Origin: Paraglaciecola algarum | GTDB lineage: Bacteria; Pseudomonadota; Gammaproteobacteria; Enterobacterales; Alteromonadaceae | Assembly (NCBI RefSeq): GCF_021532655.1 | Contig: NZ_JAKGAS010000002.1 | Span: 496,001 to 560,000, forward strand | DNA length: 64,000 bases | Reading direction: 5' to 3' | Shown here: positions 7,839-18,427 of the stretch, one piece after another | Numbering within the stretch: position 1 is the stretch's first letter | Layout: every line of letters starts with the position of its first letter | Position numbers and translations under genes: made by a program | Notes under the pieces: generated by a model | The model's input: only the letters and a program-made list of their open reading frames with translations | Told to the model about the DNA's origin: nothing | Databases searched by the model: none

Positions 7839-8684
7839 TTACCTATTTAGTTCGCGATGGCGGATCTGTACATCTGGGTGAGAATCACTGAATGCCTTAG
7901 CTAGTGTTTCTACTGCATAAACCGACCTATGCTGACCGCCAGTACATCCAATGGCAATAGTGACGTAACTGCGGTTGTTTCTTTCTAAGTGAGGCAACCA
8001 GGTAGAAATGAGATTTTGAATTTGCCAGATAAATTTGGTGACTATGGGCTGTGAACCTAAAAATATTTGTACTGGACTGTCTAACCCTGTGAGGGGTTTT
8101 AAGTCTGGTTCCCAATGTGGGTTAGGTAAAAAGCGGCCATCAAATACATAGTCTGCATCTTTGGGAATACCGTGTTTAAAACCGAAAGATTCAAATACTA
8201 AAACTAGTCTAGAGCTTTTTTTACCTAAGATCCTTTCACGTACTATCTCTGCTAATTGATGGACTGATAATTGGTCGGTATCTAAATATAAGTCTGCACG
8301 TTCGGCAATAGGTGCTAACAATTCACCTTCAGCTTGGATAGCAGCGGATAAGGATTTATTTTGTTTGGATAGGGGGTGTAAACGCCTTGTTTCGCTAAAA
8401 CGTTTAATCAGTATGTCGTCACTGGCATCTAAATACAAAATAGTTAGATTCCAAGTCGAAGGCAAATAATCTAAAATTTCGACTAACTCATTGGTGTCTT
8501 TAGGTAAGTTTCGAACGTCTATACTTACAGCCACTTGGTCATATTCGTCTACTACAGTATGAGTTAAAGTCGGCAATAAATTGACTGGGATGTTATCTAC
8601 ACAGTAATAACCTAGATCTTCTAAGGACCTCAGCACAACTGACTTACCTGAGCCTGATCTTCCACTGATTATGATAAGTTTCAT
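7839..8684 (-). CDS. rapZ: RNase adapter protein RapZ
   Basis: A 281-residue P-loop protein, the usual length. Walker A GRSGSGKS is at residues 8-15, and the conserved C-terminal domain carries VTIAIGCTGGQHRSV near residue 245. In enterics RapZ binds GlcN6P and directs RNase E to the small RNA GlmZ, tuning glmS. Whether this organism has GlmZ is unknown. It abuts ptsN with no gap (8684/8685) and precedes ptsO. Confidence 0.95.
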   Translation of the reverse strand: MKLIIISGRSGSGKSVVLRSLEDLGYYCVDNIPVNLLPTLTHTVVDEYDQVAVSIDVRNLPKDTNELVEILDYLPSTWNLTILYLDASDDILIKRFSETRRLHPLSKQNKSLSAAIQAEGELLAPIAERADLYLDTDQLSVHQLAEIVRERILGKKSSRLVLVFESFGFKHGIPKDADYVFDGRFLPNPHWEPDLKPLTGLDSPVQIFLGSQPIVTKFIWQIQNLISTWLPHLERNNRSYVTIAIGCTGGQHRSVYAVETLAKAFSDSHPDVQIRHRELNR

Positions 8685-9128
8685 TTAGTTGACGGCCTCA
8701 AATAATTCCTGGTTAGTTTTAGCATTACGTATACGAATAAGTGTCGCTTTGTCATTTAATTTTTGCGCTATGGCCGACAAGGTACCTAGGTGCTCAGAGG
8801 CTTTTTCTTCTGGTACTAAAATGGCAAAAAATATATCTACTGGGGCATTATCTATAGCTTCAAATTGGATCGGTGTTTCGCTGGTAATCAACAATGCCAT
8901 AACGTTTTCTAGCGATTGAATTCTACCATGAGGTAGTGCTATGCCGCCGCCTATTCCAGTACTGCCCATTTTTTCACGACACATTAAACTACTGAGAATA
9001 GTCGCTTGGTCTATATCGGTTAATTGTTGCGTAGCTGTGTGACTAATGAGTTCAAGTATTTTCTTTTTACTTGTGCCCTGAACTGCACATAAAGTGCAGT
9101 CAGGGTGAAGAATGTCTTTGATTTCCAT
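8685..9128 (-). CDS. ptsN: nitrogen regulatory PTS protein EIIA-Ntr
   Basis: A 147-residue EIIA of the fructose/mannitol type. The phospho-acceptor is His67 in GIALPHGR. It receives phosphate from NPr and in other gammaproteobacteria controls potassium transport and stress responses by protein contact rather than sugar transport. It lies 21 bases downstream of hpf and is immediately followed by rapZ. Confidence 0.95.
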   Translation of the reverse strand: MEIKDILHPDCTLCAVQGTSKKKILELISHTATQQLTDIDQATILSSLMCREKMGSTGIGGGIALPHGRIQSLENVMALLITSETPIQFEAIDNAPVDIFFAILVPEEKASEHLGTLSAIAQKLNDKATLIRIRNAKTNQELFEAVN

Positions 9129-9149
9129 TCTAGTTGCTGGGCCTTTTAT

Positions 9150-9437
9150 TTAATGGCGTTTAACTTTTTCTTTATGCTTAATCACTTGTCGATCAAGTTT
9201 GTCGATAAGTGAATCTATAGCTGCGTACATATCTGAATGTTCTGATGTAGCAAACACCTCGGTACCGCTAAGGTGTAATGTGGCTTCGGCTTTTTGATTC
9301 AGCTTTTCCACATTTAGAATAACATGCACATTATTAATGTGATCGTAATGTCGTTCTAACTTGGTGAACTTTGTATCTACGTAGTCTCGTAACGAATCTG
9401 TAATGTCTACATGATGACCGGTTAAGTTTATTTGCAT
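9150..9437 (-). CDS. hpf: ribosome hibernation promoting factor (short HPF)
   Basis: A 95-residue short-form HPF/YfiA protein: MQINLTGHHVDITDSLRDYV at the start and an AEATLHLSGTEVFA strand. It binds the 30S decoding site in stationary phase and helps form inactive 100S ribosomes. It lacks the long C-terminal dimerisation domain, so a separate RMF would be expected. It is in the rpoN operon, 23 bases past rpoN; a good GAAGGA motif precedes the start. Confidence 0.95.
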   Translation of the reverse strand: MQINLTGHHVDITDSLRDYVDTKFTKLERHYDHINNVHVILNVEKLNQKAEATLHLSGTEVFATSEHSDMYAAIDSLIDKLDRQVIKHKEKVKRH

Positions 9438-9460
9438 ATCGCCTTCCTTCTTTAATTCGC

Positions 9461-10951
9461 CTATAACAGGCTCTTACGTTGGTTCGACGGGGGTATCATT
9501 AATGATTCCCGATATTTTGCTATTGTCCGCCGCGCCACCTGAATACCTTGGTCGGCCAACAATTGAGCAATCTTGCTATCGCTTAGCGGTTTACTGGGCA
9601 TTTCTGCCGCTACTAACTTTTTAATCAAGGCCCTAATGGCCGTGGACGAACACTCTCCGCCTGCGTCTGTGGCTACATGGCTAGAGAAGAAATATTTAAG
9701 TTCAAATATGCCTCTTGGTGTATGCATATATTTTTGTGTCGTGACTCGAGAAATAGTGGATTCGTGCATATCTACCATTTCGGCCACATCATTTAGAACC
9801 ATAGGTTTCATCATTTCTGGGCCATGTTCAAAAAAGCCCATTTGTTGCTGAACAATACAGTTAGATACTTTTAATAAGGTTTCGTTCCGGCTTTCAACAC
9901 TTTTTATAAACCATTTAGCTTCTTGCATATGTGAACGAATAAATTGGCTGTCTGCAGTATTTTTGACACTTTTACTCATAGCTGCATATTGCTGGTTTAC
10001 ATTCAGTTTAGGCAAACTGTCTGGATTAAGCTCTACTGTCCAACGTCCGTTCTTTTTGGCTACTGACACATCTGGGATCACGTATTCAGGTTCCCCTGTC
10101 ACTATGGCTGTACCCGGACGAGGATTTAAGGTTTGTAACAAACGCATGGCCTCGCGCAACTCTTCTTCTTTTAAGCGAGTTTTGCGCATTAAGGTGCGGT
10201 AGTCTTTACTGCCAATTAAATCACAATAATCGGTTATCAATAATTTAGCTTCAGTTAACCAAGGGGTTTCAGGTGCAAACTGTTTGAGTTGGATGAGTAA
10301 ACATTCTTGTGCGCTTCTTGCGCCCGAACCAATTGGGTCAAACATTTGAATGCGTTTAAGCACCACTTCCACTTCATCTAATTCAATTTCTTCGTCATCC
10401 ATGCTTTCCATGACTTCTTCGGTGCTTATGGTTAGATAACCGGCATCGTCGATGGAGTCAATAATTGCGATAGCGATAGCTTGGTCAGTATCACTGAAGT
10501 GAGTTAGGCGTACTTGCCATAATAAATGGTCTTGAATGTTATCTGTGGTTTCACCTTGGAAAATTTGGTCATCGTCTTGTGATCCTCCTGAGCTACTTAC
10601 TGGAGAAGGAGCAGGCGCTGATGAGGCGCTTAAATATTCATCCCAAGTACTGTCTAATGGTAAGTCTTCTGGAATGTCATTGTTTTGTAAGGCATCGCCA
10701 GATTCAACGTTATCGACGTTAACCTCGTGATTTTCATTTGAACCATCAGCGCTGTGATTGGTTTCTAATGCTTTGTCGCCACCACTATTGTCAATTTGCT
10801 CGTCGACTTCAAGTAAAGGATTAGAATCGAGCGCCTCTTGGATTTCAGTTTGTAAATCCAAGGTCGACAGCTGAAGCAATTTAATTGCTTGCTGCAACTG
10901 TGGGGTCATTGTTAGTTGTTGGCTAAATTTTAGCTGTAAAGAGGGTTTCAT
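9461..10951 (-). CDS. rpoN: RNA polymerase sigma-54 factor
   Basis: 496 residues. The N-terminal Gln-rich activator region ([20 protein letters not shown]) is followed by an acidic linker (about 50-135), the core-binding region, a helix-turn-helix, and the diagnostic RpoN box [10 protein letters not shown] at 473-482. It directs polymerase to -24/-12 promoters that need an AAA+ activator, commonly for flagella, nitrogen use and pili. It lies between lptB and hpf, the conserved gammaproteobacterial order. Confidence 0.97.
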   Translation of the reverse strand: MKPSLQLKFSQQLTMTPQLQQAIKLLQLSTLDLQTEIQEALDSNPLLEVDEQIDNSGGDKALETNHSADGSNENHEVNVDNVESGDALQNNDIPEDLPLDSTWDEYLSASSAPAPSPVSSSGGSQDDDQIFQGETTDNIQDHLLWQVRLTHFSDTDQAIAIAIIDSIDDAGYLTISTEEVMESMDDEEIELDEVEVVLKRIQMFDPIGSGARSAQECLLIQLKQFAPETPWLTEAKLLITDYCDLIGSKDYRTLMRKTRLKEEELREAMRLLQTLNPRPGTAIVTGEPEYVIPDVSVAKKNGRWTVELNPDSLPKLNVNQQYAAMSKSVKNTADSQFIRSHMQEAKWFIKSVESRNETLLKVSNCIVQQQMGFFEHGPEMMKPMVLNDVAEMVDMHESTISRVTTQKYMHTPRGIFELKYFFSSHVATDAGGECSSTAIRALIKKLVAAEMPSKPLSDSKIAQLLADQGIQVARRTIAKYRESLMIPPSNQRKSLL

Positions 10952-11006
10952 TTACTTCTTTTGTCTAATCCGTAGTTTATTATTTGCAAAGCTCTCTTGG
11001 GTATAA

Positions 11007-11732
11007 CTATAGCTTGAATTGCTCACCTAGGTATACATCTCTTACACGTTGATCACTTAAAACTTCTTCAGCAGTGCCAGATGCGATTAATTCACCATGA
11101 CTTACAATATAAGCTTTCTCGCAAACATCTAAAGTTTCACGTACGTTATGGTCGGTAATTAATACACCTATTCCGCGATCACGTAAATGTTGAATTATCT
11201 TTTTTATGTCATTTACTGAAATAGGGTCAACACCGGCAAAGGGTTCATCTAATAAAATAAACTCTGGATCTGCCGCCAAAGCTCGAGCAATCTCTACTCG
11301 TCTACGTTCTCCGCCCGAAAGACTCATGCCTAAGCTGTTGCGAATATGGTTAATGCTAAATTCATCCAGCAATGAGTCAGCTTGTTGTTCTTTTTGCTCT
11401 TTTGATAACTCTTTTCGAGTTTGCAAAATAGCCATTAAATTTTGATATACAGTTAATTTTCTGAATATAGAGGCTTCTTGGGGCAAATAGCCAATGCCTT
11501 GCCTGGCGCGAACATGCATAGGTTGTAAGGTTAAGGCTTGCTGATCTATGTAAATTTCACCTTTATCGAGAGGCACTAAGCCCACTATCATATAAAATGT
11601 GGTGGTTTTACCTGCGCCGTTTGGACCTAATAAGCCAACAATTTGCCCAGTGGAGACTTCAAGACTTACATCCCTAACAACCTGTCTAGACTTATAAGAC
11701 TTGGCTAAATGTGTAGCTTTTAATAGGGCCAT
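11007..11732 (-). CDS. lptB: LPS export ABC transporter ATPase
   Basis: A 241-residue ABC ATPase. Walker A GPNGAGKT is at 36-43, the signature [15 protein letters not shown] follows, and Walker [13 protein letters not shown] is present. It powers LptFG to extract LPS from the inner membrane onto the LptC-A-D bridge. Its ATG overlaps the lptA stop by one base (TAATG), so translation is coupled. Confidence 0.97.
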   Translation of the reverse strand: MALLKATHLAKSYKSRQVVRDVSLEVSTGQIVGLLGPNGAGKTTTFYMIVGLVPLDKGEIYIDQQALTLQPMHVRARQGIGYLPQEASIFRKLTVYQNLMAILQTRKELSKEQKEQQADSLLDEFSINHIRNSLGMSLSGGERRRVEIARALAADPEFILLDEPFAGVDPISVNDIKKIIQHLRDRGIGVLITDHNVRETLDVCEKAYIVSHGELIASGTAEEVLSDQRVRDVYLGEQFKL

Positions 11733-12289
11733 TAAGGATTTTCATCCTGTGTGACTGGCGCTTTTTTTGGGGTGTTTTGAGTTTTAGCCTCTGGTTGGAA
11801 TATGGTGATAACACGACCACTTTCCTGATTATTACCTTGGGCAATAATTTGTTCAAGCTCCATATTAAACATAATAGAGTTACCTTTTACACTACTGGCA
11901 TTTTGTTCAATTTCAGCATTGCCATCCAATGATAATGAGCGAGTGTTTCTTTGATATAAGATCCGATTCGCTTTAGCTGTTACCATGCTGCCATCTTCTT
12001 GTTGTTGTGAATATTCGGCTGGATTACCTGTTGCAGTAAACACTTCGTTACCTTCGCCTTGACTGGCATCCACTTCTAACTCGTCTGCTTTGACCACTAA
12101 AGTACCTTGGCTAATTTGTACATTGCCTCGGTATAGAGCTTTCTTATTAATGCCATCACCTTCTTGATAATTAGAAGCGACTTTTATGGTTTTAGTAAAA
12201 TCTTCTTTTCCGGCAATAACCGGAGTCGAAGCCAACACACCTAAAACTAAACTAGTTTTGAGTAGCTGGGTGGTAAACAGTTTTAACAT
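11732..12289 (-). CDS. lptA: LPS transport periplasmic bridge protein
   Basis: A 185-residue OstA-domain protein with a signal peptide ending at about residue 26 ([14 protein letters not shown]). It forms the beta-jellyroll bridge that carries LPS from LptC to LptD. The [20 protein letters not shown] segment is the core OstA motif. Its 5' end overlaps the lptC 3' end by 38 bases, which is longer than usual and makes the start somewhat uncertain. Confidence 0.95.
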   Translation of the reverse strand: MLKLFTTQLLKTSLVLGVLASTPVIAGKEDFTKTIKVASNYQEGDGINKKALYRGNVQISQGTLVVKADELEVDASQGEGNEVFTATGNPAEYSQQQEDGSMVTAKANRILYQRNTRSLSLDGNAEIEQNASSVKGNSIMFNMELEQIIAQGNNQESGRVITIFQPEAKTQNTPKKAPVTQDENP

Positions 12290-12818
12290 GGTCTAATAAC
12301 TCATATCGTTGCGTTTCAAGGCTGGCGGTAAATCCGTTACTATTAATAACATAATTTGGGCCAATAATTTCTACTGCTTGATCGGATGACATTGTTTTAT
12401 TCGCTAAGTTTACTTCTACATAACTAGTACGAATAGTTTGTACGTAGCCATTAGAACTTAAGCTAGTAATCTCGACATCTGTTTCAAATTGTAAACGTTG
12501 ATCTTCATACAAAGTACCTTCTAAGGCATTCACTTTCCATGGATGTGGTGTTTGAGCAAATAATAAATATTCAGGTTGTTTGAATAAAGTAAATCCTAAT
12601 AAATCATAGTTTTCCATATGTTCGGCATAAACCTGATGATTTACTTTGCCAGTTTTATCATGCAGTGTGCTGCGCATTTTTTTAGCTTGATAATTAGGGA
12701 TCCAAGCTTCTTCGGTTTTTGCAATCGGAATGACTTCTTCTTTGCTTAACCAACCAGGTAGGCTTAAGCCTAAAGCTAATAAAAATAGGAAGCTAATGCA
12801 GGCGGTAACGCGATTCAT
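12252..12818 (-). CDS. lptC: LPS export system protein LptC
   Basis: A 188-residue bitopic protein with an N-terminal transmembrane anchor (residues about 5-24) and a periplasmic jellyroll. It takes LPS from LptFG-B and hands it to LptA. The start overlaps the kdsC stop by 4 bases, so it is probably translated by coupling. Sequence conservation in this family is low; the assignment rests on length, topology and position between kdsC and lptA. Confidence 0.93.
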   Translation of the reverse strand: MNRVTACISFLFLLALGLSLPGWLSKEEVIPIAKTEEAWIPNYQAKKMRSTLHDKTGKVNHQVYAEHMENYDLLGFTLFKQPEYLLFAQTPHPWKVNALEGTLYEDQRLQFETDVEITSLSSNGYVQTIRTSYVEVNLANKTMSSDQAVEIIGPNYVINSNGFTASLETQRYELLDHVKTVYHPATQN

Positions 12819-13369
12819 ACACTCGCGCCGTGGATCAAGCTCAACTTATTATTAGCTAACAAAATTAAATCACATAATTCCCGTACGGCTCCATAACCAC
12901 CGTTTATATGGGTAATATAGTCAGCTTTTTGTTGTACAATTGGATGTCCGTCAGCCACACACACTTTTATATTTGAGGCTTGAAACATACCTAAGTCGGG
13001 CATATCGTCACCAATTGAGGCGGTAGAATTAGCTGAAATACCTAATTGAGTTTGTAAGGCTTGAAGTGCAGGTTGTTTGTTTTCACAACCTTGTAAAACA
13101 TATTTAACCCCCAAGGAGGTCATTCTTTTCTCAACCATATTTGAGCTACGGCCGGTAATAACTGCTACCTGAACGCCTATGTTTTGCAGGGCTTTAATGC
13201 CGTATCCATCGCGAGTATGAAAGGCCTTTAATTCTTCGCCGTCTTGTCCCATATAGATGCGACCATCTGAAAATACACCGTCTACATCACAGGCGAGTAA
13301 TTTAATTTTGGCTAATTTTTGTAAAAACGTGGCGCTAATTGGGCCATATGGTGTATTAATGTCAGGCAT
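12815..13369 (-). CDS. kdsC: 3-deoxy-D-manno-octulosonate 8-phosphate phosphatase
   Basis: A 184-residue HAD phosphatase of the C0 (capless, tetrameric) type. The catalytic aspartates are Asp28 and Asp30 in ACDVDGVFSDG, and ASIGDDMPDL is the motif IV acid pair. It removes phosphate from Kdo-8-P in LPS inner-core synthesis. It overlaps kdsD by one base and lptC by four. Confidence 0.96.
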   Translation of the reverse strand: MPDINTPYGPISATFLQKLAKIKLLACDVDGVFSDGRIYMGQDGEELKAFHTRDGYGIKALQNIGVQVAVITGRSSNMVEKRMTSLGVKYVLQGCENKQPALQALQTQLGISANSTASIGDDMPDLGMFQASNIKVCVADGHPIVQQKADYITHINGGYGAVRELCDLILLANNKLSLIHGASV

Positions 13370-14328
13370 TAAATAATTCCTGCTTGAAGTAGAATGTGCA
13401 TATTAATTGCGCCTACCGGGCGTTCGTTTTCATCTACCACAAATAACGAGTTGATCTTATGCTGTTGCATAATTTTAAGTACTTCTGCGGCTAACATATG
13501 ACTTTTTGCGGTGATCCCTTGTTTGGTCATTATATGCTGAATTTCGGTGAGATGAACATCAATTCTATCGTCTAATACTCGACGTAAATCACCATCAGTA
13601 AATATACCTATTAAGGTACCTTGTTCGTTTACCACTCCTGTCATGCCTAATGCCTTATGAGACATCTCGACTAATGCCTGTCTTAAGGTATGGGTGGGTG
13701 AAATAAGCGGTAATGCTGAATCTTTAACCATGATATCTTGTAGCGATAACAGTAGCTTTTTACCTAAAGAACCACCTGGGTGAGATAAGGCAAAATCTTC
13801 TGAAGTGAACCCTCGCGCGTCTAATAAAGCCACAGCTAAGGCATCACCCATTACCAAAGTAGCAGTGGTACTTGAAGTGGGGGCTAAGCCTAAAGAACAG
13901 GCTTCTTTCTCTACTTTTATACAAATATTAATATCGGCAAATTTACCTAAGGTCGAATTACTATCTGAGGTCATGGCAATAAGGGGGACACCCAAACGTT
14001 TTACCACAGGAATTAAGGCTAATAATTCTGCGGTTTCACCTGAGTTTGAAATGGCTAATAATATATCTTGATCGGTCAACATACCCAAGTCACCGTGATT
14101 CGCTTCTGCAGGATGCATAAAAAAAGCGGGTGTGCCTGTGCTGGCTAAGGTTGCAGATATTTTGTTACCTATGTGCCCTGATTTTCCCATACCAGAAACT
14201 ATCACCTTGCCTTTACAAGACAGTAATAACTCGCAGGTTTTTTCAAAGGATTCATCAACATATTGAGCCAATTGCTCAATAGCTTGTCTTTCAATTTCAA
14301 GTACTTTTAGTGCCGATTGTTTAAACAT
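13369..14328 (-). CDS. kdsD: D-arabinose 5-phosphate isomerase
   Basis: 319 residues: an N-terminal SIS domain (about 40-180, GMGKSGHIGNKISATLASTG) followed by two CBS domains (about 200-319). It converts ribulose-5-P to arabinose-5-P, the first step towards Kdo. It lies 12 bases after the caxA-like gene and leads into kdsC, matching the E. coli yrbG-kdsD-kdsC order. Confidence 0.96.
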   Translation of the reverse strand: MFKQSALKVLEIERQAIEQLAQYVDESFEKTCELLLSCKGKVIVSGMGKSGHIGNKISATLASTGTPAFFMHPAEANHGDLGMLTDQDILLAISNSGETAELLALIPVVKRLGVPLIAMTSDSNSTLGKFADINICIKVEKEACSLGLAPTSSTTATLVMGDALAVALLDARGFTSEDFALSHPGGSLGKKLLLSLQDIMVKDSALPLISPTHTLRQALVEMSHKALGMTGVVNEQGTLIGIFTDGDLRRVLDDRIDVHLTEIQHIMTKQGITAKSHMLAAEVLKIMQQHKINSLFVVDENERPVGAINMHILLQAGII

Positions 14329-14340
14329 ATTAATTATCGC

Positions 14341-15297
14341 CTAGGCAAACAATAAAAATTGATAGCCAATAAAGCAGCTAAATAAACAAAATGCTTCATA
14401 GCGATTAATACGCCTTGTCCCTCTAAAATTGAAACAAAATACAATGAGCAAGACAGTTAATCCTAACATTACATAACCATCACGATTGGCTGCATTAATA
14501 TCTATTTCGCCTGGGGCAATTAAACCAGGCATGGCTAATACAGCTAAAATATTAAATATGTTAGAACCAATAATATTACCTAAAGCTAAATCATCTTCAT
14601 TTTTTAATACACCTGCAATACAGGCTGCTAGCTCAGGTAAACTAGTACCTATGGCTATTATGGTTAAACCAATAACTAACTCACTCATACCAAAATGTCG
14701 GGCGATGATTTCTGCGGAATTCACCATAAAGTGAGCGCTAAGTGGTAAAACTATTATGCCCACGATTAACCACAAAATAGCTTTGGAGGTAGGCACACCA
14801 GAAGGGATTTCGTCTTCAGTCTCGGATTTTAATGGGTCGCCTTTTTCCATATGCAACGACATCCAAGTCAGGCCACCAATAACAGAGAAGAACAAAATGA
14901 TCAGAATTATGCCTTCTGTTTTGCCTAATGTCTGATCAGATAAAAAGTAGACGGCTAAAGCAGATACCAATAATAAAATAGGCATTTCTTTTTTTAGGGT
15001 GCTAGATGCCACGGTTAATGGCTTGAGCAAAGCAGTAATGCCTAAAACCAAAGCAATATTGGTAATGTTGGAGCCCAATGCGTTACCGACTGCTGTGTCT
15101 GTACTACCATTCAATGAGGCTGTGGCGGCCACCATGATCTCAGGTGCAGAGGACCCCATAGCCACTATGGTTAACCCAATAATCATAGGGGATACACCAA
15201 TATTTTTGGCGAGTGCTGAGGCGCCAAACACAAATCTGTCTGCGGCCCAACTTAAAATGACTAACCACACCAGAAAATAACCAGCTTCTAAAATCAC
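14341..15297 (-). CDS. Na+/Ca2+ exchanger-family membrane protein (YrbG-like)
   Basis: A 318-residue integral membrane protein with about ten helices and the two inverted CaCA repeats: VAMGSSAPEIMVA in the first half and IAIGTSLPELAA in the second, both with the ion-binding Glu. Homologues are called YrbG or CaxA. The substrate (calcium, or another cation exchanged for sodium or protons) is not proven. It is the first gene of the leftward LPS cluster and diverges from mlaF. Confidence 0.9.
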   Translation of the reverse strand: MILEAGYFLVWLVILSWAADRFVFGASALAKNIGVSPMIIGLTIVAMGSSAPEIMVAATASLNGSTDTAVGNALGSNITNIALVLGITALLKPLTVASSTLKKEMPILLLVSALAVYFLSDQTLGKTEGIILIILFFSVIGGLTWMSLHMEKGDPLKSETEDEIPSGVPTSKAILWLIVGIIVLPLSAHFMVNSAEIIARHFGMSELVIGLTIIAIGTSLPELAACIAGVLKNEDDLALGNIIGSNIFNILAVLAMPGLIAPGEIDINAANRDGYVMLGLTVLLIVFCFNFRGTRRINRYEAFCLFSCFIGYQFLLFA

Positions 15298-15707
15298 AAA
15301 CGTTCACTTCTATTATTCATAAGAACCTAAGGGTAATTGTCGCAAAAAGTGGCGAGATTGCATATGCATGACAGATAAAATATCGAGAATATGTTTGAAA
15401 CTTTTTTATTGCCGCTGCGGTCAATTTACTGCATTCATGCACATAGGCTGAGAATATATGCACCAAGACTATAAAAACAAGGGTGTATAATGACATCAAA
15501 TTATCTTGATTAAATATTGTTACAGTATGAATTGAGCACAAAACGTACATTAAGTTTGTATTCAGCTAAAATTGGTTTTAATTGAATATACCTTGTTACT
15601 TTTTCCTTTTGTTATTTAGTCGCGAAAACGAATACAATGTGCAACATATCAAAGGCGTATTTTTTTAACCTTTCAGTTAACTTTTTTTTGGAACAATCCA
15701 GACTTAA
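15298..15707. other. divergent intergenic region between the yrbG-like gene and mlaF
   Basis: No convincing gene is present in these 410 bases. A 77-codon minus-strand frame at 15317-15550 has no Shine-Dalgarno and no recognisable protein. The region should hold the promoters for both the leftward LPS cluster and the rightward mla operon; one candidate mla promoter is listed separately. Confidence 0.6.
15609..15638 (+). promoter_or_regulatory. candidate sigma-70 promoter for mlaFEDCB
   Basis: TTGTTA at 15609-15614 and TACAAT at 15633-15638 are separated by 18 bases and lie about 70 bases before mlaF. Each box differs from consensus by one or two bases. This is a pattern match only. Confidence 0.4.
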
Positions 15708-16508
15708 ATGGAAAATTTGATAGAAATAGACAATTTAACCTTTAGCCGCAGTGGCCGAATTATCTACGACGATATTTCACTGCGGATCCAAAAAGGTAAG
15801 ACAACCGCGATTATGGGACCCAGTGGCATAGGAAAAACCACTATGCTGCGCTTAATGGGTGGTCAACTCACCCCTGATTCAGGCGAAATTAAATATAAAG
15901 GTGAATCTATTCCTAAAATGAGGCGGAATAGATTATTTGAAGTACGCCGGCAAATGAGTATGTTGTTTCAAAGTGGTGCGCTTTTTACCGACATGACGGT
16001 ATTTGACAATGTAGCATTCCCGTTGCGTGAACATACAAAATTACCTGAATCAGTTATTCACACAGTGGTAATGTTGAAATTACAGGCTGTTGGGTTGAGA
16101 GGCGCTGCTGAACTAATGCCTGCAGAATTATCTGGCGGCATGGCCCGCCGAGCTGCTTTGGCCAGAGCGATTGCCTTAGATCCTGAATTAATCATGTACG
16201 ACGAACCATTTGCTGGACAGGATCCAATCTCAATGGGGGTGTTAGTTAAGTTAATTAAAGCGCTAAATGATGCGCTCCAGTTAACTAGTGTTGTGGTCAC
16301 TCATGATGTCACTGAGGTGTTAACAATAGCTGACTATATTTATATTTTGGCTGAGAAAAAAGTGATTGGCAGTGGTACCCCAGAACAAATAAAAAATAGT
16401 GATTCGGAGTTAGTCCAACAGTTTTTACAAGGTAAGGCTGATGGGCCGGTGCCTTTTCATTTTCCTGCATCAAGCACAGCACAAGCTTTCTTGGGTGGTG
16501 ACTTATGA
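15708..16508 (+). CDS. mlaF: phospholipid transport ABC ATPase MlaF
   Basis: A 266-residue ABC ATPase with Walker [10 protein letters not shown] (37-45), signature [16 protein letters not shown] and Walker [13 protein letters not shown]. It drives MlaE in the inner-membrane MlaFEDB complex that moves glycerophospholipids between the inner membrane and MlaC, maintaining outer-membrane asymmetry. Its stop overlaps mlaE by 4 bases. It is the first gene of mlaFEDCB-ibaG-murA. Confidence 0.96.
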   Translation: MENLIEIDNLTFSRSGRIIYDDISLRIQKGKTTAIMGPSGIGKTTMLRLMGGQLTPDSGEIKYKGESIPKMRRNRLFEVRRQMSMLFQSGALFTDMTVFDNVAFPLREHTKLPESVIHTVVMLKLQAVGLRGAAELMPAELSGGMARRAALARAIALDPELIMYDEPFAGQDPISMGVLVKLIKALNDALQLTSVVVTHDVTEVLTIADYIYILAEKKVIGSGTPEQIKNSDSELVQQFLQGKADGPVPFHFPASSTAQAFLGGDL

Positions 16509-17284
16509 ACTGGTTAGCGAATATTGGGGCAAGTACTATTGAAAGAGTGGTGATGTTTGGTCGCGCTACTTTGATGTTATTTGGTGCGCTTGTGGCTAAA
16601 CCTCAACCATTAAAAATGCTGCCACTAACTATCAAGCAATTATATGTAGTGGGTGTGCAGTCATTATTAATTATTGTGGTGTCAGGCTTGTTTATTGGCA
16701 TGGTGATGGCGTTACAAGGCTACACAATATTAGTGGGATACGGTGCTGAAGGCAGTTTAGGGCCTATGGTTGCACTGTCATTATTGCGTGAATTAGGCCC
16801 AGTGGTGACAGCTTTACTTTTTGCAGGACGAGCAGGCTCAGCACTAACGGCTGAAATTGGTTTAATGAAAGCGACCGAGCAATTAAGTAGTTTAGAAATG
16901 ATGGCGGTTGACCCATTACGCAGAGTTATAGCACCTCGATTATGGGCTGGCGTTATATCTATGCCTATGTTGGCTATAATCTTTAGTGCGGTTGGCATTA
17001 TTGGTGGACATTTAGTTGGCGTAGATTGGCTAGGTGTGGACGAAGGCAGTTATTGGTCTATCATGCAAGCAACCGTTGAGTGGGATAAAGACGTGATGAA
17101 CGGTGTGATTAAAAGTATTGTTTTTGCTTTTGTCATTACCTGGATTGCGACGTTTAAAGGGTATGATTCAATACCCACATCTGAAGGTATCAGTAAAGCT
17201 ACGACAGAAACCGTAGTGTTTTCTTCGCTAGCTGTTTTAGGGTTAGATTTTATTTTAACTGCATTAATGTTTGGAATTGAGTAA
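16505..17284 (+). CDS. mlaE: phospholipid transport permease MlaE
   Basis: A 259-residue MlaE permease with five to six hydrophobic helices. The family segments [16 protein letters not shown] and [20 protein letters not shown] are clear. It forms the membrane channel of the Mla complex. It overlaps mlaF and lies 5 bases before mlaD. Confidence 0.96.
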   Translation: MNWLANIGASTIERVVMFGRATLMLFGALVAKPQPLKMLPLTIKQLYVVGVQSLLIIVVSGLFIGMVMALQGYTILVGYGAEGSLGPMVALSLLRELGPVVTALLFAGRAGSALTAEIGLMKATEQLSSLEMMAVDPLRRVIAPRLWAGVISMPMLAIIFSAVGIIGGHLVGVDWLGVDEGSYWSIMQATVEWDKDVMNGVIKSIVFAFVITWIATFKGYDSIPTSEGISKATTETVVFSSLAVLGLDFILTALMFGIE

Positions 17285-17289
17285 AGGAA

Positions 17290-17760
17290 ATGGGAATGAA
17301 ATCCAGAAAGGCGGAATTGTTAGTAGGTTTATTTGTGGTGTTAACCATAGCAGCCGGTTTGATATTGGCTTTAAAAGTAGCGAATCAAAGTATCTCAAGC
17401 TCAGCAGACACTTATACTTTATACGCTAAGTTTGACAATATTGGCGGCTTAAAAGCTCGCTCGGCTGTTAAGGTGGGGGGAGTAACAGTGGGCAGAGTAG
17501 ATAGTATTACGTTAGATAATGAAGACTTTACCCCTATAGTGGCCATGAGTATTTCAAAAGAATTTCAAAAGTTTCCAGAGACAAGTTCAGTTGCCATTCT
17601 AACTTCTGGACTATTAGGCGAGCAATATATTGGATTTCAACCAGGTTTTGCCATTGATGGTATTGAAAACTTGGTTGACGGTAACTACATACAGGACACT
17701 AAATCAGCATTGGTGTTGGAAGATCTTATTGGCCAATTTTTATTTGGCAATAACGACTAA
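17290..17760 (+). CDS. mlaD: Mla substrate-binding MCE protein MlaD
   Basis: 156 residues with one N-terminal helix (about 8-27) and a single MCE domain (about 38-117; YAKFDNIGGLKARSAVKVGG). It forms a hexameric ring in the periplasm that binds phospholipid on top of MlaE. Either ATG at 17290 or ATG at 17296 could start it; AAAGGAA favours 17290 or 17296 equally. Confidence 0.95.
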   Translation: MGMKSRKAELLVGLFVVLTIAAGLILALKVANQSISSSADTYTLYAKFDNIGGLKARSAVKVGGVTVGRVDSITLDNEDFTPIVAMSISKEFQKFPETSSVAILTSGLLGEQYIGFQPGFAIDGIENLVDGNYIQDTKSALVLEDLIGQFLFGNND

Positions 17761-17781
17761 GTTATAGTGGAGAATTTAAAC

Positions 17782-18417
17782 GTGTTAAAACAATTTACTC
17801 AAATTATGGTTAGCGGTTTGTTATTGCTTTCCTCAAATCTGCTTCAGGCAGAAGAAGTCAATCCTTATGTGATGATCCAAGATGTAGCAAATAAAACCTT
17901 TGAGCGGATGAAAAAGCAACGTCCTGAAATTGAAAAAAATCCAGAAATTCTGCGGGATATTATGGAAACAGAGTTGTTACCTTATATTGATTACAATTTT
18001 TCAGCGTTAAAGGTTTTGGGCAAATATTATAAAAAAGTGCCTAAAGAGTTGATCCCTGAGTATATCGGCGTATTTCGTTCTTATTTGATTACCACTTATT
18101 CCATTGCCTTGTCTTATTATAAAGATCAAGAAGTAGAGTTTCAGCCCACTAAAGAGTTGGATGATGATGAATCAGCTATTACGGTTCGAACCATAATTAA
18201 AGATCAAAACCGTCCTGACATTAATCTTTCTTTTAAATTGCGTAAAAACAAAAGAACTAATGAATGGAAAGCTTATGACATGGTAGCGGAGGGCATTAGT
18301 ATGTTGTCTAGCAAACAAAGTGAGTTTGAATCGATATTACGTAAAGACGGTCTGCAAGAAGTGATCGATTTAATGAAAAGCGCGATTGAAAAACCACTGG
18401 TTTTAGAATCAAAATAA
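17782..18417 (+). CDS. mlaC: periplasmic phospholipid shuttle MlaC
   Basis: An Ttg2D/MlaC family protein of 211 residues from the GTG at 17782. GGAG lies 9 bases upstream of that GTG and inside the alternative GTG-started frame at 17767, so I prefer the later start. A signal peptide ends near SSNLLQA-EEVNPY. It ferries phospholipid between the outer-membrane MlaA complex and MlaFEDB; LRDIMETELLPYIDYNFSAL is a typical family segment. Confidence 0.94.
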   Translation: MLKQFTQIMVSGLLLLSSNLLQAEEVNPYVMIQDVANKTFERMKKQRPEIEKNPEILRDIMETELLPYIDYNFSALKVLGKYYKKVPKELIPEYIGVFRSYLITTYSIALSYYKDQEVEFQPTKELDDDESAITVRTIIKDQNRPDINLSFKLRKNKRTNEWKAYDMVAEGISMLSSKQSEFESILRKDGLQEVIDLMKSAIEKPLVLESK

Positions 18418-18427
18418 AGGATTGTAG

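Noticed and set aside
15317..15550. 77-codon minus-strand frame in the gap between the yrbG-like gene and mlaF
   Set aside because: No Shine-Dalgarno, no recognisable family, and it covers the region where the divergent promoters should lie.
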